From: Clostridia bacterium
GTDB lineage: Bacteria; Bacillota; Clostridia; Oscillospirales; Acutalibacteraceae
Direction of reading: 5' to 3'
DNA: 42,110 nt
Assembly (NCBI GenBank): GCA_017451425.1
Contig: JAFSPP010000024.1
Span: forward strand, 1-42,110
Part shown: piece by piece, positions 23,279 through 30,727 of the stretch
Layout: each line of letters opens with the position of its first letter
Position numbering within the stretch: position 1 is the first letter of the stretch
Program-made: the position numbers and the translations under genes
The notes under the pieces: model-generated
Told to the model about the DNA's origin: nothing
The model's input: only the letters and a program-made list of their open reading frames with translations
Databases searched by the model: none

Positions 23279-24301
23279 ATGACTGAGAAAATTTACACGA
23301 CTAAAAAGAACGGTATGCTTGTACTTGTACTATCAATACTTGCATACATCATCGCTATCCCTCTTGCAGGCATCGGTATGACCGCAGGCGGCGCAGGCAC
23401 GATTATCGGCATCCTCGCCATTCTCTACCTCTGCTGCGGCTGGTTCCTCTGGCTCGGCCTTAAAGTGCTCAAGCCCCAGGAGGCACTCGTACTCACTCTT
23501 TTCGGTAAGTACAAGGGTACACTCAAGGATGACGGATTCTACTTCGTAAATCCTTTCTGCGTAGGCTTCAACCCCGCCGCTGCCACAAAGCTCAATCAAA
23601 GTGGTGACGTGGCGTCTGATGGCGCTGACCTTATCACTGCAGTTACGACCGGCACAAATGCCGCTGCAGCTGCCGCACGCGCAAACGGCAAGAAGATTTC
23701 CCTTAAGATAATGACCCTCAACAACAGCCGTCAGAAGATCAATGACTGCCTCGGCAACCCCGTTGAAATCGGTATCGCGGTAATGTGGAAGGTAACAGAC
23801 ACCGCAAAGGCTGTCTTCAATGTTGATAACTATAAAGAGTATCTCTCACTTCAGTGCGACTCCGCCCTTCGAAATATCGTCCGTCTCTACCCGTACGATG
23901 TAGCTCCCGGCGTAGACACAACAGGTGACGGTATAGCTGATGAAGGCTCACTCAGAGGCTCATCTGAAGTTGTCGCAAACAGAATCAAGGAAGAGATTCA
24001 GTCCAAGGTTGATGAGGCCGGTATCGAGATCATCGAGGCCCGCATCACATACCTTGCATACGCTCCCGAAATTGCGGCTGTCATGCTTCAGCGTCAGCAG
24101 GCTTCAGCCATCATCGACGCCCGTAAGATGATCGTTGACGGTGCCGTAGGCATGGTTGAAATGGCCCTCGACAGACTCGACAAAAACGGTACTGTAAATC
24201 TCGATGAAGAGAGAAAGGCAGCCATGGTTTCCAACCTTCTTGTCGTACTCTGCGGCAACAAGGATGCACAGCCGATAGTAAACTCAGGCAGCCTTTATTA
24301 A
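23279..24301 (+). CDS. SPFH/Band 7 membrane scaffold protein
   Basis: This 340-residue protein has two N-terminal transmembrane helices (about 12-32 and 38-58). An SPFH domain follows with KPQEALVLTLFGKYKGTLKDDGFYFVNPFC and the helix LQCDSALRNIVRLYPYDV. The C-terminal LQRQQASAIIDARKMIVDGAVGMVEMALDRLD coil is typical of a conserved Firmicutes subgroup. An unusual loop, VDTTGDGIADEGSLRGSS, looks like a metal- or phosphate-binding turn. SPFH proteins form ring scaffolds and membrane microdomains. AGGAGG lies eight bases before the ATG. It heads a run with a ribbon-helix-helix gene and an ABC exporter. Confidence 0.9.
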   Translation: MTEKIYTTKKNGMLVLVLSILAYIIAIPLAGIGMTAGGAGTIIGILAILYLCCGWFLWLGLKVLKPQEALVLTLFGKYKGTLKDDGFYFVNPFCVGFNPAAATKLNQSGDVASDGADLITAVTTGTNAAAAAARANGKKISLKIMTLNNSRQKINDCLGNPVEIGIAVMWKVTDTAKAVFNVDNYKEYLSLQCDSALRNIVRLYPYDVAPGVDTTGDGIADEGSLRGSSEVVANRIKEEIQSKVDEAGIEIIEARITYLAYAPEIAAVMLQRQQASAIIDARKMIVDGAVGMVEMALDRLDKNGTVNLDEERKAAMVSNLLVVLCGNKDAQPIVNSGSLY

Positions 24302-24316
24302 TCAAGAGGTATTAAA

Positions 24317-24520
24317 ATGGCAGACGAAAAAAAGCAGGTTCCTCTGCGCCTGTCACCTAAACTCTATAACGCGCTTGCCGCTTGGGCAGAAGATGACTTC
24401 CGGTCCGTCAACGGACAGATTGAATATCTTCTGACCGAGTGTGTCAAGCAGCGCAAAAGAGACGGAAAGTACGTGGGCCAGGACATAGATGCCCCGCTTG
24501 AGGTGAATTTCAATGATTGA
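24317..24520 (+). CDS. Small ribbon-helix-helix (Arc-like) protein
   Basis: This 67-residue protein has the Arc/MetJ pattern: a short beta strand ([17 protein letters not shown]) followed by helices ([23 protein letters not shown]). By recall, this protein is a frequent neighbour of this SPFH subgroup. RHH proteins normally bind DNA as dimers, and here it could autoregulate the operon. Its stop overlaps the ABC ATPase start (24513) by eight bases, implying translational coupling. No toxin gene accompanies it, so an antitoxin role is not supported. Confidence 0.78.
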   Translation: MADEKKQVPLRLSPKLYNALAAWAEDDFRSVNGQIEYLLTECVKQRKRDGKYVGQDIDAPLEVNFND

Positions 24521-25238
24521 GATTAAAAACCTGACCAAGGTTTACGGTGATAAGAAAGCCGTTGATGACCTGTCCCTGACAATTGATGCCGGTGAAATCT
24601 ATGCTTTCATCGGTCACAACGGAGCGGGCAAGACAACAACACTTAAGTCCATGACGGGTATCCTTCAGTTTGATGAGGGAGAGATTCTTTTTGACGGGAA
24701 ATCAATAAAGGACGCCCCGCTTGAGTGCAAGAGAATGTTTGCATACATACCCGACAATCCGGATCTCTATGACTTCATGACCGGCATTCAGTATTTAAAT
24801 TTCATCGCGGATATCTTTGAAGTCTCACAGTCTGACCGTCAGGAGAGAATCCACAAATACGCAAGCGCGTTTGAGATTGAGAGCAATCTTGCCGAGCTTA
24901 TATCTTCATACTCACACGGTATGAAGCAGAAACTTGCCGTAATATCCGCTCTCGTTCACAAACCGAAATATATGCTCATGGACGAACCTTTTGTCGGCCT
25001 CGACCCGAAAGCCGCGCACATACTCAAGGAGTATATGCGCGAGGTCTGCAACGAGGGCGGCGCCATCTTCTTCTCGACACACGTTCTCGATGTCGCCGAA
25101 AGGCTCTGCGACAGAGTTGCCATCATCAAAGAGGGCAAGCTCATAAAGAGCGGCACAATGGAAGAAGTAAAGGGCGATGAGTCCCTCGAGGAGGTATTCC
25201 TCGAGCTTGTTGACGAAGGAGCGGATGTCAATGTTTAA
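24513..25238 (+). CDS. ABC transporter ATP-binding protein
   Basis: This 241-residue ATPase has Walker A (GHNGAGKTT), Q-loop, signature [10 protein letters not shown] (SHGMK in place of SGGQ), Walker B ([13 protein letters not shown]) and the switch His in FFSTHVLD. The form with SHGMKQK is common in EcsA/YtrB-type exporters. It pairs with the membrane protein encoded immediately downstream, the reading frames overlapping by eight bases. The substrate is unknown. Confidence 0.93.
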   Translation: MIEIKNLTKVYGDKKAVDDLSLTIDAGEIYAFIGHNGAGKTTTLKSMTGILQFDEGEILFDGKSIKDAPLECKRMFAYIPDNPDLYDFMTGIQYLNFIADIFEVSQSDRQERIHKYASAFEIESNLAELISSYSHGMKQKLAVISALVHKPKYMLMDEPFVGLDPKAAHILKEYMREVCNEGGAIFFSTHVLDVAERLCDRVAIIKEGKLIKSGTMEEVKGDESLEEVFLELVDEGADVNV

Positions 25239-26847
25239 GCTTCTTCTCAAAAAGCATCTTATGGAGATAGGCTCGTTCTTTGTGAAGGACAGAAAGACCG
25301 GAAAGAAACAGTCTCCCGGAAAAATCATTCTGTTTGTATCCCTCTGGCTCCTTGTCGCGTTTTCACTCTTCATGGCGGGAATGGGAATAAGCAGCCTGTT
25401 CGGAAAGACTTTCTTCATGATAGGTCTTGACTGGTTCTACTTCATAATGATGGGCCTTGTTACAATGTTCATGGGCCTTTTAGGAAGTGTCTTCCTGACA
25501 TTTTCAATGCTATATAAAGCTAAGGACAACGACCTTCTGCTCTCGATGCCGATAAACACGAATACAATACTTGCAGTCAAGGTTTTCATAACCTTTCTTC
25601 TGTCTCTGGTTTTCAGCGCAATCTTCTATGCGCCGACACTCATCTACTATTATGCCAAGGCAGACCAGACTGCATCGTCCGTAATCTGCTCGCTTCTGAT
25701 GTTCTTTGTCCTGGGGCTTATAAGTTCGGCACTCTGCTGTGTGCTCGGATATTTAATCGCCCTGATTTCAAACAGACTCAGGAACAAGACATTTGTTACG
25801 GTATTTATATCGCTTCTGTTCTTCTTCGGCTACTACTATGTCTATTTCAGAATAAACAAGTACCTTTCATACATCGTGGCAAACGGAGAGATCTTCGCTC
25901 AGAACATAAAGGGAAAGGCGAAACTCATATACTGGTTCGGCCATGCCTTTACGGGCGATGTAGGATGTCTCCTCGGCTGCGCCGCAGCCGCAACTCTGCT
26001 CTTTGCACTGGATTACTTTGTCCTCTCGCGTAACTATCTGAAACTGATGACGACAAACAGGGGAGAGAAAAAGACCGAGTATGTTGCGGAAAAATCAGTG
26101 AAGACGAGCAGCATGAACGCCGCCCTCTTCTCGAAGGAAATGAGACATTTCACAAAGAGCGTAGCGTACATGTTAAACCCGGGTCTCGGTGCCATTCTTA
26201 TGGTAATCGGCGCGGTGTTTGTAATGATTAAGGCGGATACAATAAGCGGATTTATAACTTCAAAAACGCTGGTAGCCATGCTGCCCGATGTGACTTCAGT
26301 AGTTTCGCTCCTGCCGCTTGCTGCAGTATTTCTTATGGCGTCAATGGTGACAATCACGGCGCCTTCAATCTCGCTTGAGGGCAGAAATATCTGGATTCTG
26401 AAATCCATGCCCATTGATCCGCGCGCCGTATTTGAGTCAAAGAAGCGTCTTCAGTATGCCGTAGGTCTTCCGGGCACATTCCTGCTCACGGCAGCTCTCT
26501 GCTATGCTTTTAAACTGGATATCATGACGAGTGCTTTCGCCTGTCTTACGGCAGTGGCCTATATGCTCTTCATCACATCATTCGGCCTCATGTTAAACCT
26601 CCTGATGCCGAATCTTGAGTGGAAAGACGAGACTGTTCCCATAAAACAGAGCTTACCCGTCATGATAATCATGTTCGGTGGATGGGCTGTGGTTGCAGGT
26701 CTGGGAGCTCTCTACTGGTTCCTGCTCAAAGAACATATTGCTGCGGAGACATACATCAAACTGCTCATGTGGTTCTTTATTATCGCAACCGCAGTTACGA
26801 ATATCTGGATAGATAAAAAGGGAGTTAAACACTGGAACGAACTTTAA
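25231..26847 (+). CDS. ABC exporter membrane subunit
   Basis: This 538-residue polytopic protein has about ten to twelve transmembrane segments, typical of large EcsB/YtrC-type exporter permeases in Clostridia. A basic N-terminus precedes the first helix (FVSLWLLVAFSLFMAGMG). The start at 25231 ([15 protein letters not shown]) has AAGGAG nine bases upstream. An ATG six bases earlier is too close to that site, and the further upstream in-frame codons lie inside the ATPase gene in another frame. Its substrate cannot be read from sequence. Confidence 0.88.
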   Translation: MFKLLLKKHLMEIGSFFVKDRKTGKKQSPGKIILFVSLWLLVAFSLFMAGMGISSLFGKTFFMIGLDWFYFIMMGLVTMFMGLLGSVFLTFSMLYKAKDNDLLLSMPINTNTILAVKVFITFLLSLVFSAIFYAPTLIYYYAKADQTASSVICSLLMFFVLGLISSALCCVLGYLIALISNRLRNKTFVTVFISLLFFFGYYYVYFRINKYLSYIVANGEIFAQNIKGKAKLIYWFGHAFTGDVGCLLGCAAAATLLFALDYFVLSRNYLKLMTTNRGEKKTEYVAEKSVKTSSMNAALFSKEMRHFTKSVAYMLNPGLGAILMVIGAVFVMIKADTISGFITSKTLVAMLPDVTSVVSLLPLAAVFLMASMVTITAPSISLEGRNIWILKSMPIDPRAVFESKKRLQYAVGLPGTFLLTAALCYAFKLDIMTSAFACLTAVAYMLFITSFGLMLNLLMPNLEWKDETVPIKQSLPVMIIMFGGWAVVAGLGALYWFLLKEHIAAETYIKLLMWFFIIATAVTNIWIDKKGVKHWNEL

Positions 26848-26856
26848 GAGGTAACT

Positions 26857-27339
26857 ATGAAAATACTGGTAATGTCTGATTCACACGGAAAGCGTCAGTA
26901 CGTGCTTGATGCAATTTATGACAATAAGGATGCAGATGCCGTAATCCACCTTGGTGACGGCGTCAAGGATTTTGATGCCGGCATAGAGCAGGCGCGCGAA
27001 CTAGGCGTCCTGAACACCGATAAAATCTACAAGGTAAAGGGCAACTGCGACATGTTTCTCGATGAGGCTGTCACCCTGTTTGAGAATATCGGCGGGCACA
27101 GGTTCTACATCACCCACGGCTACGAACAGCGCGTGAAATCAGGACCGGAGTATCTGCTCAAGGACGCGAAGGAAAACGGCCGCGATGTAGCCCTCTTCGG
27201 CCACACTCACAGGCAGTTTTACGAGGAGCGTCTCGGCGTACACCTCTTTAATCCGGGCGCCTTAAACTACGGAGATTATGGTATAATAACAATTGATGAA
27301 GAAACAAAAGCAATAACCTTCGAACATAAGGAACTTTAA
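26857..27339 (+). CDS. YfcE/MJ0936-type metallophosphoesterase
   Basis: This 160-residue calcineurin-like phosphoesterase has the five metal motifs: SDSHG, HLGDG, GNCD, THGY and GHTH. The family hydrolyses phosphodiesters in vitro using two metal ions, and its natural substrate is unsettled. The protein is cytosolic and full length. It follows the ABC permease by nine bases (GAGG site) and precedes a membrane protease by 20 bp, so it lies in the same run. Confidence 0.93.
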   Translation: MKILVMSDSHGKRQYVLDAIYDNKDADAVIHLGDGVKDFDAGIEQARELGVLNTDKIYKVKGNCDMFLDEAVTLFENIGGHRFYITHGYEQRVKSGPEYLLKDAKENGRDVALFGHTHRQFYEERLGVHLFNPGALNYGDYGIITIDEETKAITFEHKEL

Positions 27340-27359
27340 AAAATCCGAGGAGTGAAATA

Positions 27360-28244
27360 ATGACCAGAATACTACCGACTCTGCCGACAGTACCGACTCT
27401 GTCAATAGCTTTCATGGCAATCACTGCAGTTGTCTCCATACTGCTGCCGATTGCCCTGATAATCATCGTGAAAAAGAAAGCCGGCGGTAAACTCAAGAAC
27501 GTATTCATAGGCGCAGCGACATTTGTTCTCTTCGCACTTATCCTTGAGTCCCTGGTGCTCAAGCTTGTCCTGAATGCGGCCGGCATCGACACAAGCGCCG
27601 GCCGGGAAGCGGCTTTGAAGGAGCATCTTGCTTTTCTCGCAATCGTAGGTGGCCTCGCGGCAGGTCTCTTTGAGGAGGTTGGTCGCTACCTTGCAATGAG
27701 GTTCGTCATGAAGAAACCGCTTCTCAAGGAGAACTCGCTCATGTACGGTCTCGGCCACGGCGGCATTGAGGCCATACTCTCATGCGGCGTAACATATGTC
27801 TCAAATGTTGTTATCTCCCTGCTCATCAACTCCGGAGATGCAGAGAGATTATTCAAGAATGTCCCGACCTCTATGATTGACCAGAGTATGGAGACGATAG
27901 AGCCTCTCTGGTCAAGCTCATCGGTGACTTTCCTTCTTCCCGGCCTTGAGCGTATTTCGGCAATTATGATCCATATCTGCCTGTCATACATTGTTTACAG
28001 GGCAGTAAAGGACAGCAATATAAAACTTCTCATTGCCGCAATATTCATCCACGCCGCCATCGACGGTGTCTTGGTCGTAGTTGCTCAGTTTGTCCCACAG
28101 ATTGCAACCGAGCTTATTCTCCTTGCAGTCGTTCTCGTCCTCGCCTTCTTCACCCTGAAGGCATATAAATCTGAGCAACCTCTTGTGGAAGAACCGTCTG
28201 AGCCTTCTCCTCGGGGAGAAGGTGTCAGCGAAGCTGACGGATGA
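27360..28244 (+). CDS. YhfC-type intramembrane glutamic protease
   Basis: This 294-residue polytopic membrane protein has GLFEEVGRYL (Glu105, Glu106) and GLGHGGIEAI (His133). These motifs mark the YhfC branch of the CPBP/Abi-like intramembrane proteases. Six or seven transmembrane segments are predicted. GAGGAG precedes the ATG. The final residues (SEPSPRGEGVSEADG) are encoded by a palindromic repeat (28203-28247) rather than by family sequence, so the natural C-terminus was probably replaced. A terminator follows. Substrates are unknown. Confidence 0.83.
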   Translation: MTRILPTLPTVPTLSIAFMAITAVVSILLPIALIIIVKKKAGGKLKNVFIGAATFVLFALILESLVLKLVLNAAGIDTSAGREAALKEHLAFLAIVGGLAAGLFEEVGRYLAMRFVMKKPLLKENSLMYGLGHGGIEAILSCGVTYVSNVVISLLINSGDAERLFKNVPTSMIDQSMETIEPLWSSSSVTFLLPGLERISAIMIHICLSYIVYRAVKDSNIKLLIAAIFIHAAIDGVLVVVAQFVPQIATELILLAVVLVLAFFTLKAYKSEQPLVEEPSEPSPRGEGVSEADG

Positions 28245-28247
28245 GGG
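28203..28247. repeat. REP-like palindromic element that forms the end of the YhfC-type gene
   Basis: Two hairpins lie next to each other: CCTTCTCC/GGAGAAGG (28203-28210, 28215-28222) and GTCAGC/GCTGAC (28224-28229, 28233-28238), then GGATGAGGGG. I recall this type of sequence as a common dispersed repeat in gut Clostridia genomes, often mis-translated as short ORFs. Here it supplies the stop codon of the gene. Confidence 0.7.
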
Positions 28248-28256
28248 GATAAAATT

Positions 28257-28294
28257 AAAAAGACGACTCGCAATTTTGCGAGCCGTCTTTTTTT
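28257..28294. terminator. Bidirectional terminator between YhfC-type gene and ndk
   Basis: Arms of about 16 bases (28257-28272 with 28277-28292), one A-C mismatch, flanked by A-run on the left and T-run on the right. Serves the two convergent genes. Confidence 0.92.
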
Positions 28295-28302
28295 ACCTTA
28301 AA

Positions 28303-28710
28303 TTATGCGTCAGGGCCGAAGAAGCGCTTGATTTCTATTTCTGCGTTTTCCGGTGAGTCTGAGCCGTGGATGAGGTTGTGCTGTGTGGAGGTTGCGAAGT
28401 CGCCGCGGATTGTTCCGGGCAGGGAGTCCTCATACTTTGTGGGTCCCATGAGCTTTCTCATGCCTGCGATTGCGCCCTCGCCCTCGATTATCATGCCGAT
28501 GCACGGACCGGAGGTCATGAACTCGATAATCTGGGGAAATGCCGGTATATCAACGATGTGAGCATAGTGCTCGCGGAGAATTGCCTCGTCAAGATGAAGC
28601 ATTTTGATGTTCGCAATCTTGAAGCCTTTTCTCTCGATTCTGCTGATGATCTCGCCGACAAGTCCGCGTTCAACGCAGTCGGGCTTTAACATGATATATG
28701 TTCTTTCCAT
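28303..28710 (-). CDS. ndk: Nucleoside diphosphate kinase
   Basis: This 135-residue enzyme transfers phosphate between nucleoside tri- and diphosphates. It starts MERTYIMLKPDCVERGLVGE and has the active site motif NLIHGSDSPENA with phospho-His115, plus KLMGPTKYEDSLPGTIRGDF. It is full length. The minus-strand ATG has AGGAG nearby, and a TTGACT-17-TAAAAT promoter lies upstream, divergent from the zinc-ribbon operon. It is monocistronic. Confidence 0.98.
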   Translation of the reverse strand: MERTYIMLKPDCVERGLVGEIISRIERKGFKIANIKMLHLDEAILREHYAHIVDIPAFPQIIEFMTSGPCIGMIIEGEGAIAGMRKLMGPTKYEDSLPGTIRGDFATSTQHNLIHGSDSPENAEIEIKRFFGPDA

Positions 28711-28748
28711 TCTTTCACTCCTGAAATTTTATTTTTCTCGCTGGTAAT

Positions 28749-28777
28749 ATTTTATATGAAATTTAGTGCATAGTCAA
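28749..28777 (-). promoter_or_regulatory. Promoter of ndk
   Basis: TTGACT, a 17-bp spacer and TAAAAT on the minus strand, 39 bp from the ndk ATG. Confidence 0.88.
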
Positions 28778-28786
28778 TCGCGCCTG

Positions 28787-28795
28787 TGCTATAAT
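28787..28795 (+). promoter_or_regulatory. Extended -10 promoter of the zinc-ribbon operon
   Basis: TGCTATAAT (TGTGCTATAAT in full), 32 bp before the ATG. No good -35 at 17 bp. Same string as the GDPD promoter at 12130-12140. Confidence 0.7.
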
Positions 28796-28826
28796 CCTAT
28801 GTATAAGAAACGATAGGGGAGAGTTT

Positions 28827-29327
28827 ATGGCTAAAGTAATCTGTCAGAACTGCGATGCCGAATTTGATGAAAAAGAAGTCAAATGTCCGTATTGCGGTTT
28901 TCTTTATGCTCCCGGCATGGAAGAGAAATACATGTCCGACCTGGAGGACAAGCGTCAGGCCCTCGACGTCGTAGACGACGAGGCGCGCGCCGACTATAAA
29001 AAAGAGGCGACGACGAGCGGCAAAAAGGCCCTTCGGGCCATAATCATCATCGCCGCGATAATCCTCGTAATCGTCGGCGCTGCTAAACTGCAGGAGTATC
29101 TGCTGTTCCATGAAAAGTACAGCGCGGAGGAGGAACTCCTCTGGCAGCAGGAGACATTCCCGATACTTGACAAGTATTTTGAGGAAGGGGATTACGATGC
29201 CTGCTTTGACATCCTCTATTCCGATGAGAACAGGGACCATCATATATGGGATTGGCAGCACTACGATGAGTTTACCAAGATACTTGATGAAGAATTTGAA
29301 TCTGATACCGGAGGTGAGGACGGATGA
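28827..29327 (+). CDS. Zinc-ribbon membrane protein, first gene of a three-gene unit
   Basis: This 166-residue protein has a cytosolic zinc ribbon (Cys6, Cys9, Cys20, Cys23), a charged helix, one transmembrane segment (about 69-86) and an outer acidic domain (90-166) rich in Asp, Glu, Trp and Tyr. I do not recognise the family of the outer domain. It is followed by a second protein of the same layout, the stop and start overlapping as ATGA. The promoter is an extended -10 type. Role unknown; a membrane-linked sensor or scaffold is only a guess. Confidence 0.7.
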   Translation: MAKVICQNCDAEFDEKEVKCPYCGFLYAPGMEEKYMSDLEDKRQALDVVDDEARADYKKEATTSGKKALRAIIIIAAIILVIVGAAKLQEYLLFHEKYSAEEELLWQQETFPILDKYFEEGDYDACFDILYSDENRDHHIWDWQHYDEFTKILDEEFESDTGGEDG

Positions 29328-30094
29328 AGTGTCCCTACTGTAATAACAACTTAAACATTGAGGACAAATACTGTCCCTATTGCGGCAAAGAGAATAAATT
29401 TGCCAAAGAGCATCAGGAGTCAATGGAGCACTATGAGGCCGATTACACCGCGACGAAACAGGATGTAATCGCCGAGACAAAGCGCTTCCAGACCAAGACA
29501 ATCCGCATAACAATCCTTGCGGTAATGGCCGCCATTGCCGCCGGTTTCTTCATTCTGGCCATGTCTGCGGACGACATAAGCTATTCCCGCAGGGAGAAGG
29601 CCGTAATTGCAAAATCAGCTCATCATAAGGCGGCAATCAATGCGCTTATGGAAGACCGCGACTACCTGGCCGTTAATGAGTATATGGACGCGAATCATAT
29701 CAGTTATTCGGACGGATTTGATGAGTATTATGCAGTTGAGCAGGCCTCGAGTTACTACTCATATTTTTACGGAAATATCCTTCAGATTCTGTCCCGCAGA
29801 CTTGATGATCAGGAAAAGACTTACTATGCTTCGGAAGAGGAACTTCTGACCGAAATCGGCAAGGATATCGCAAAAATCAATGAGGCCCGCGATCTCGGTG
29901 AATGGTGTGAGGAAAAGGGCTGTTATACACCTGAGAAAACAGCTTATCTGGAAGATCTTCAGAATCAGGTTGCAGTGCTTGTATCCGCTTATCTGAACGT
30001 TCCTTTGGAGGATGCCGCGCAGATATCCTCGATGTCTGAGGCGAGAATAATCGTATTGCTGGAGGAGAACTATAATGGCGAAAAAGAAGATTAA
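29324..30094 (+). CDS. Zinc-ribbon membrane protein, second gene of the unit
   Basis: This 256-residue protein has a zinc ribbon right at the N-terminus (Cys3, Cys6, Cys17, Cys20), a charged linker with a helix, one transmembrane segment (about 60-80) and an outer helical region of about 170 residues. Tyr-rich stretches (YAVEQASSYYSYFYG) and a pair of cysteines (WCEEKGCYT) are in the outer part. It overlaps the upstream gene by four bases and the downstream gene by 20. Layout, not sequence, links it with the first protein. Function unknown. Confidence 0.7.
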   Translation: MKCPYCNNNLNIEDKYCPYCGKENKFAKEHQESMEHYEADYTATKQDVIAETKRFQTKTIRITILAVMAAIAAGFFILAMSADDISYSRREKAVIAKSAHHKAAINALMEDRDYLAVNEYMDANHISYSDGFDEYYAVEQASSYYSYFYGNILQILSRRLDDQEKTYYASEEELLTEIGKDIAKINEARDLGEWCEEKGCYTPEKTAYLEDLQNQVAVLVSAYLNVPLEDAAQISSMSEARIIVLLEENYNGEKED

Positions 30095-30482
30095 TTTCAA
30101 CTGGTTCACGGTGGCTGTTGCGGTCCTTGCCATTCTCATAGCCATACTCGCAATAGTTGCCTTTTCAAAGATATTCTCCGGTTACAGCGAGTATACCAAC
30201 GGACCTGACACGATACTCAATGCCGTGAAGAGACATGATTACGATTCCGCCGTAGGATCTGCCCTGCATGACAGAGCACTCGGCAAGAACGGTGAGGACT
30301 ACAAGGTACCTTACGCCGCAGTCGACTATCTGAACGCGGAGATTCTCTATGTCGCTTATGAGGCTGCAGATGATAATGCCAGAGCGGCCGATTGCAAGGC
30401 AAAAATGGACACTGCCAGAAAAGACATGGGTGAGGTCGCAAAGACCATTTGCACGGATATAGATTCAATGCTTGACAATTAA
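30075..30482 (+). CDS. Small single-pass membrane protein, third gene of the unit
   Basis: This 135-residue protein has a basic start (MAKKKINFNW), one transmembrane segment (about 10-32) and an outer helical domain (40-135). NAVKRHDYDSAVGSALHDRA and LNAEILYVAYEAADDNARAADCKAKMDTARKDM look like TPR-type helical pairs. It lacks the zinc ribbon. It begins 20 bases inside the end of the previous gene, so it is translationally coupled. The three outer domains may interact; that is inference from gene overlap. Confidence 0.7.
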   Translation: MAKKKINFNWFTVAVAVLAILIAILAIVAFSKIFSGYSEYTNGPDTILNAVKRHDYDSAVGSALHDRALGKNGEDYKVPYAAVDYLNAEILYVAYEAADDNARAADCKAKMDTARKDMGEVAKTICTDIDSMLDN

Positions 30483-30483
30483 A

Positions 30484-30603
30484 GGGGTCCCCAAGGCGAG
30501 TGAAGCGAGTCTTGGGGAAGGCGAAAAAACGGGCTGTTTAGCGGAGTAGCGGCCTTGGGCGATACGGAGAAAAAAAGCACGTTTTTGAGAAACGCCCGGG
30601 TGG
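30484..30603. repeat. Structured intergenic element before rpoB
   Basis: Several stems follow one another: TCCCCAAG (30488-30495) with CTTGGGGA (30511-30518); direct GCGAGT copies at 30496 and 30505; and GGGCG (30557-30561) with CGCCC (30593-30597), the last enclosing A- and T-runs. It resembles dispersed GAGTGAAGCGAGT-type intergenic repeats of Clostridia and may also end the zinc-ribbon operon. It holds no gene. Confidence 0.6.
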
Positions 30604-30630
30604 GTGTATTAATAACTTTTAAAAAAGTGG

Positions 30631-30659
30631 TTGATTTTATACTTGAACTCAAGTATAAT
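30631..30659 (+). promoter_or_regulatory. rpoB: Promoter of rpoBC
   Basis: TTGATT, a 17-bp spacer and TATAAT. The start point would be near 30666, giving a leader of about 60 bases. Confidence 0.9.
30637..30658. promoter_or_regulatory. Perfect 10-bp palindrome covering the rpoB spacer and -10
   Basis: TTATACTTGA (30637-30646), 2-base centre AC, TCAAGTATAA (30649-30658). It fills the spacer and most of the -10 box, a classic place for a dimeric repressor. It lies before the transcription start, so it is not an RNA hairpin of this transcript. Confidence 0.65.
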
Positions 30660-30727
30660 TTCGCCACTTGTTTTATTATTAAGCCGATTTTAGAACAGGA
30701 AATATTACTGAACGGAGTGAAAAGTCA

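Noticed and set aside
24317..24520. Antitoxin of a toxin-antitoxin pair
   Set aside because: The Arc-like fold fits an antitoxin, but neither neighbour is a toxin; they are an SPFH protein and an ABC ATPase.
28203..28247. CRISPR or insertion sequence remnant at the repeat
   Set aside because: A single copy of about 45 bases with no spacers, no transposase and no target duplication visible.
30479..30667. Minus-strand reading frame before rpoB
   Set aside because: It runs across the structured element and the rpoB promoter and has no ribosome binding site; typical of spurious frames in dispersed repeats.
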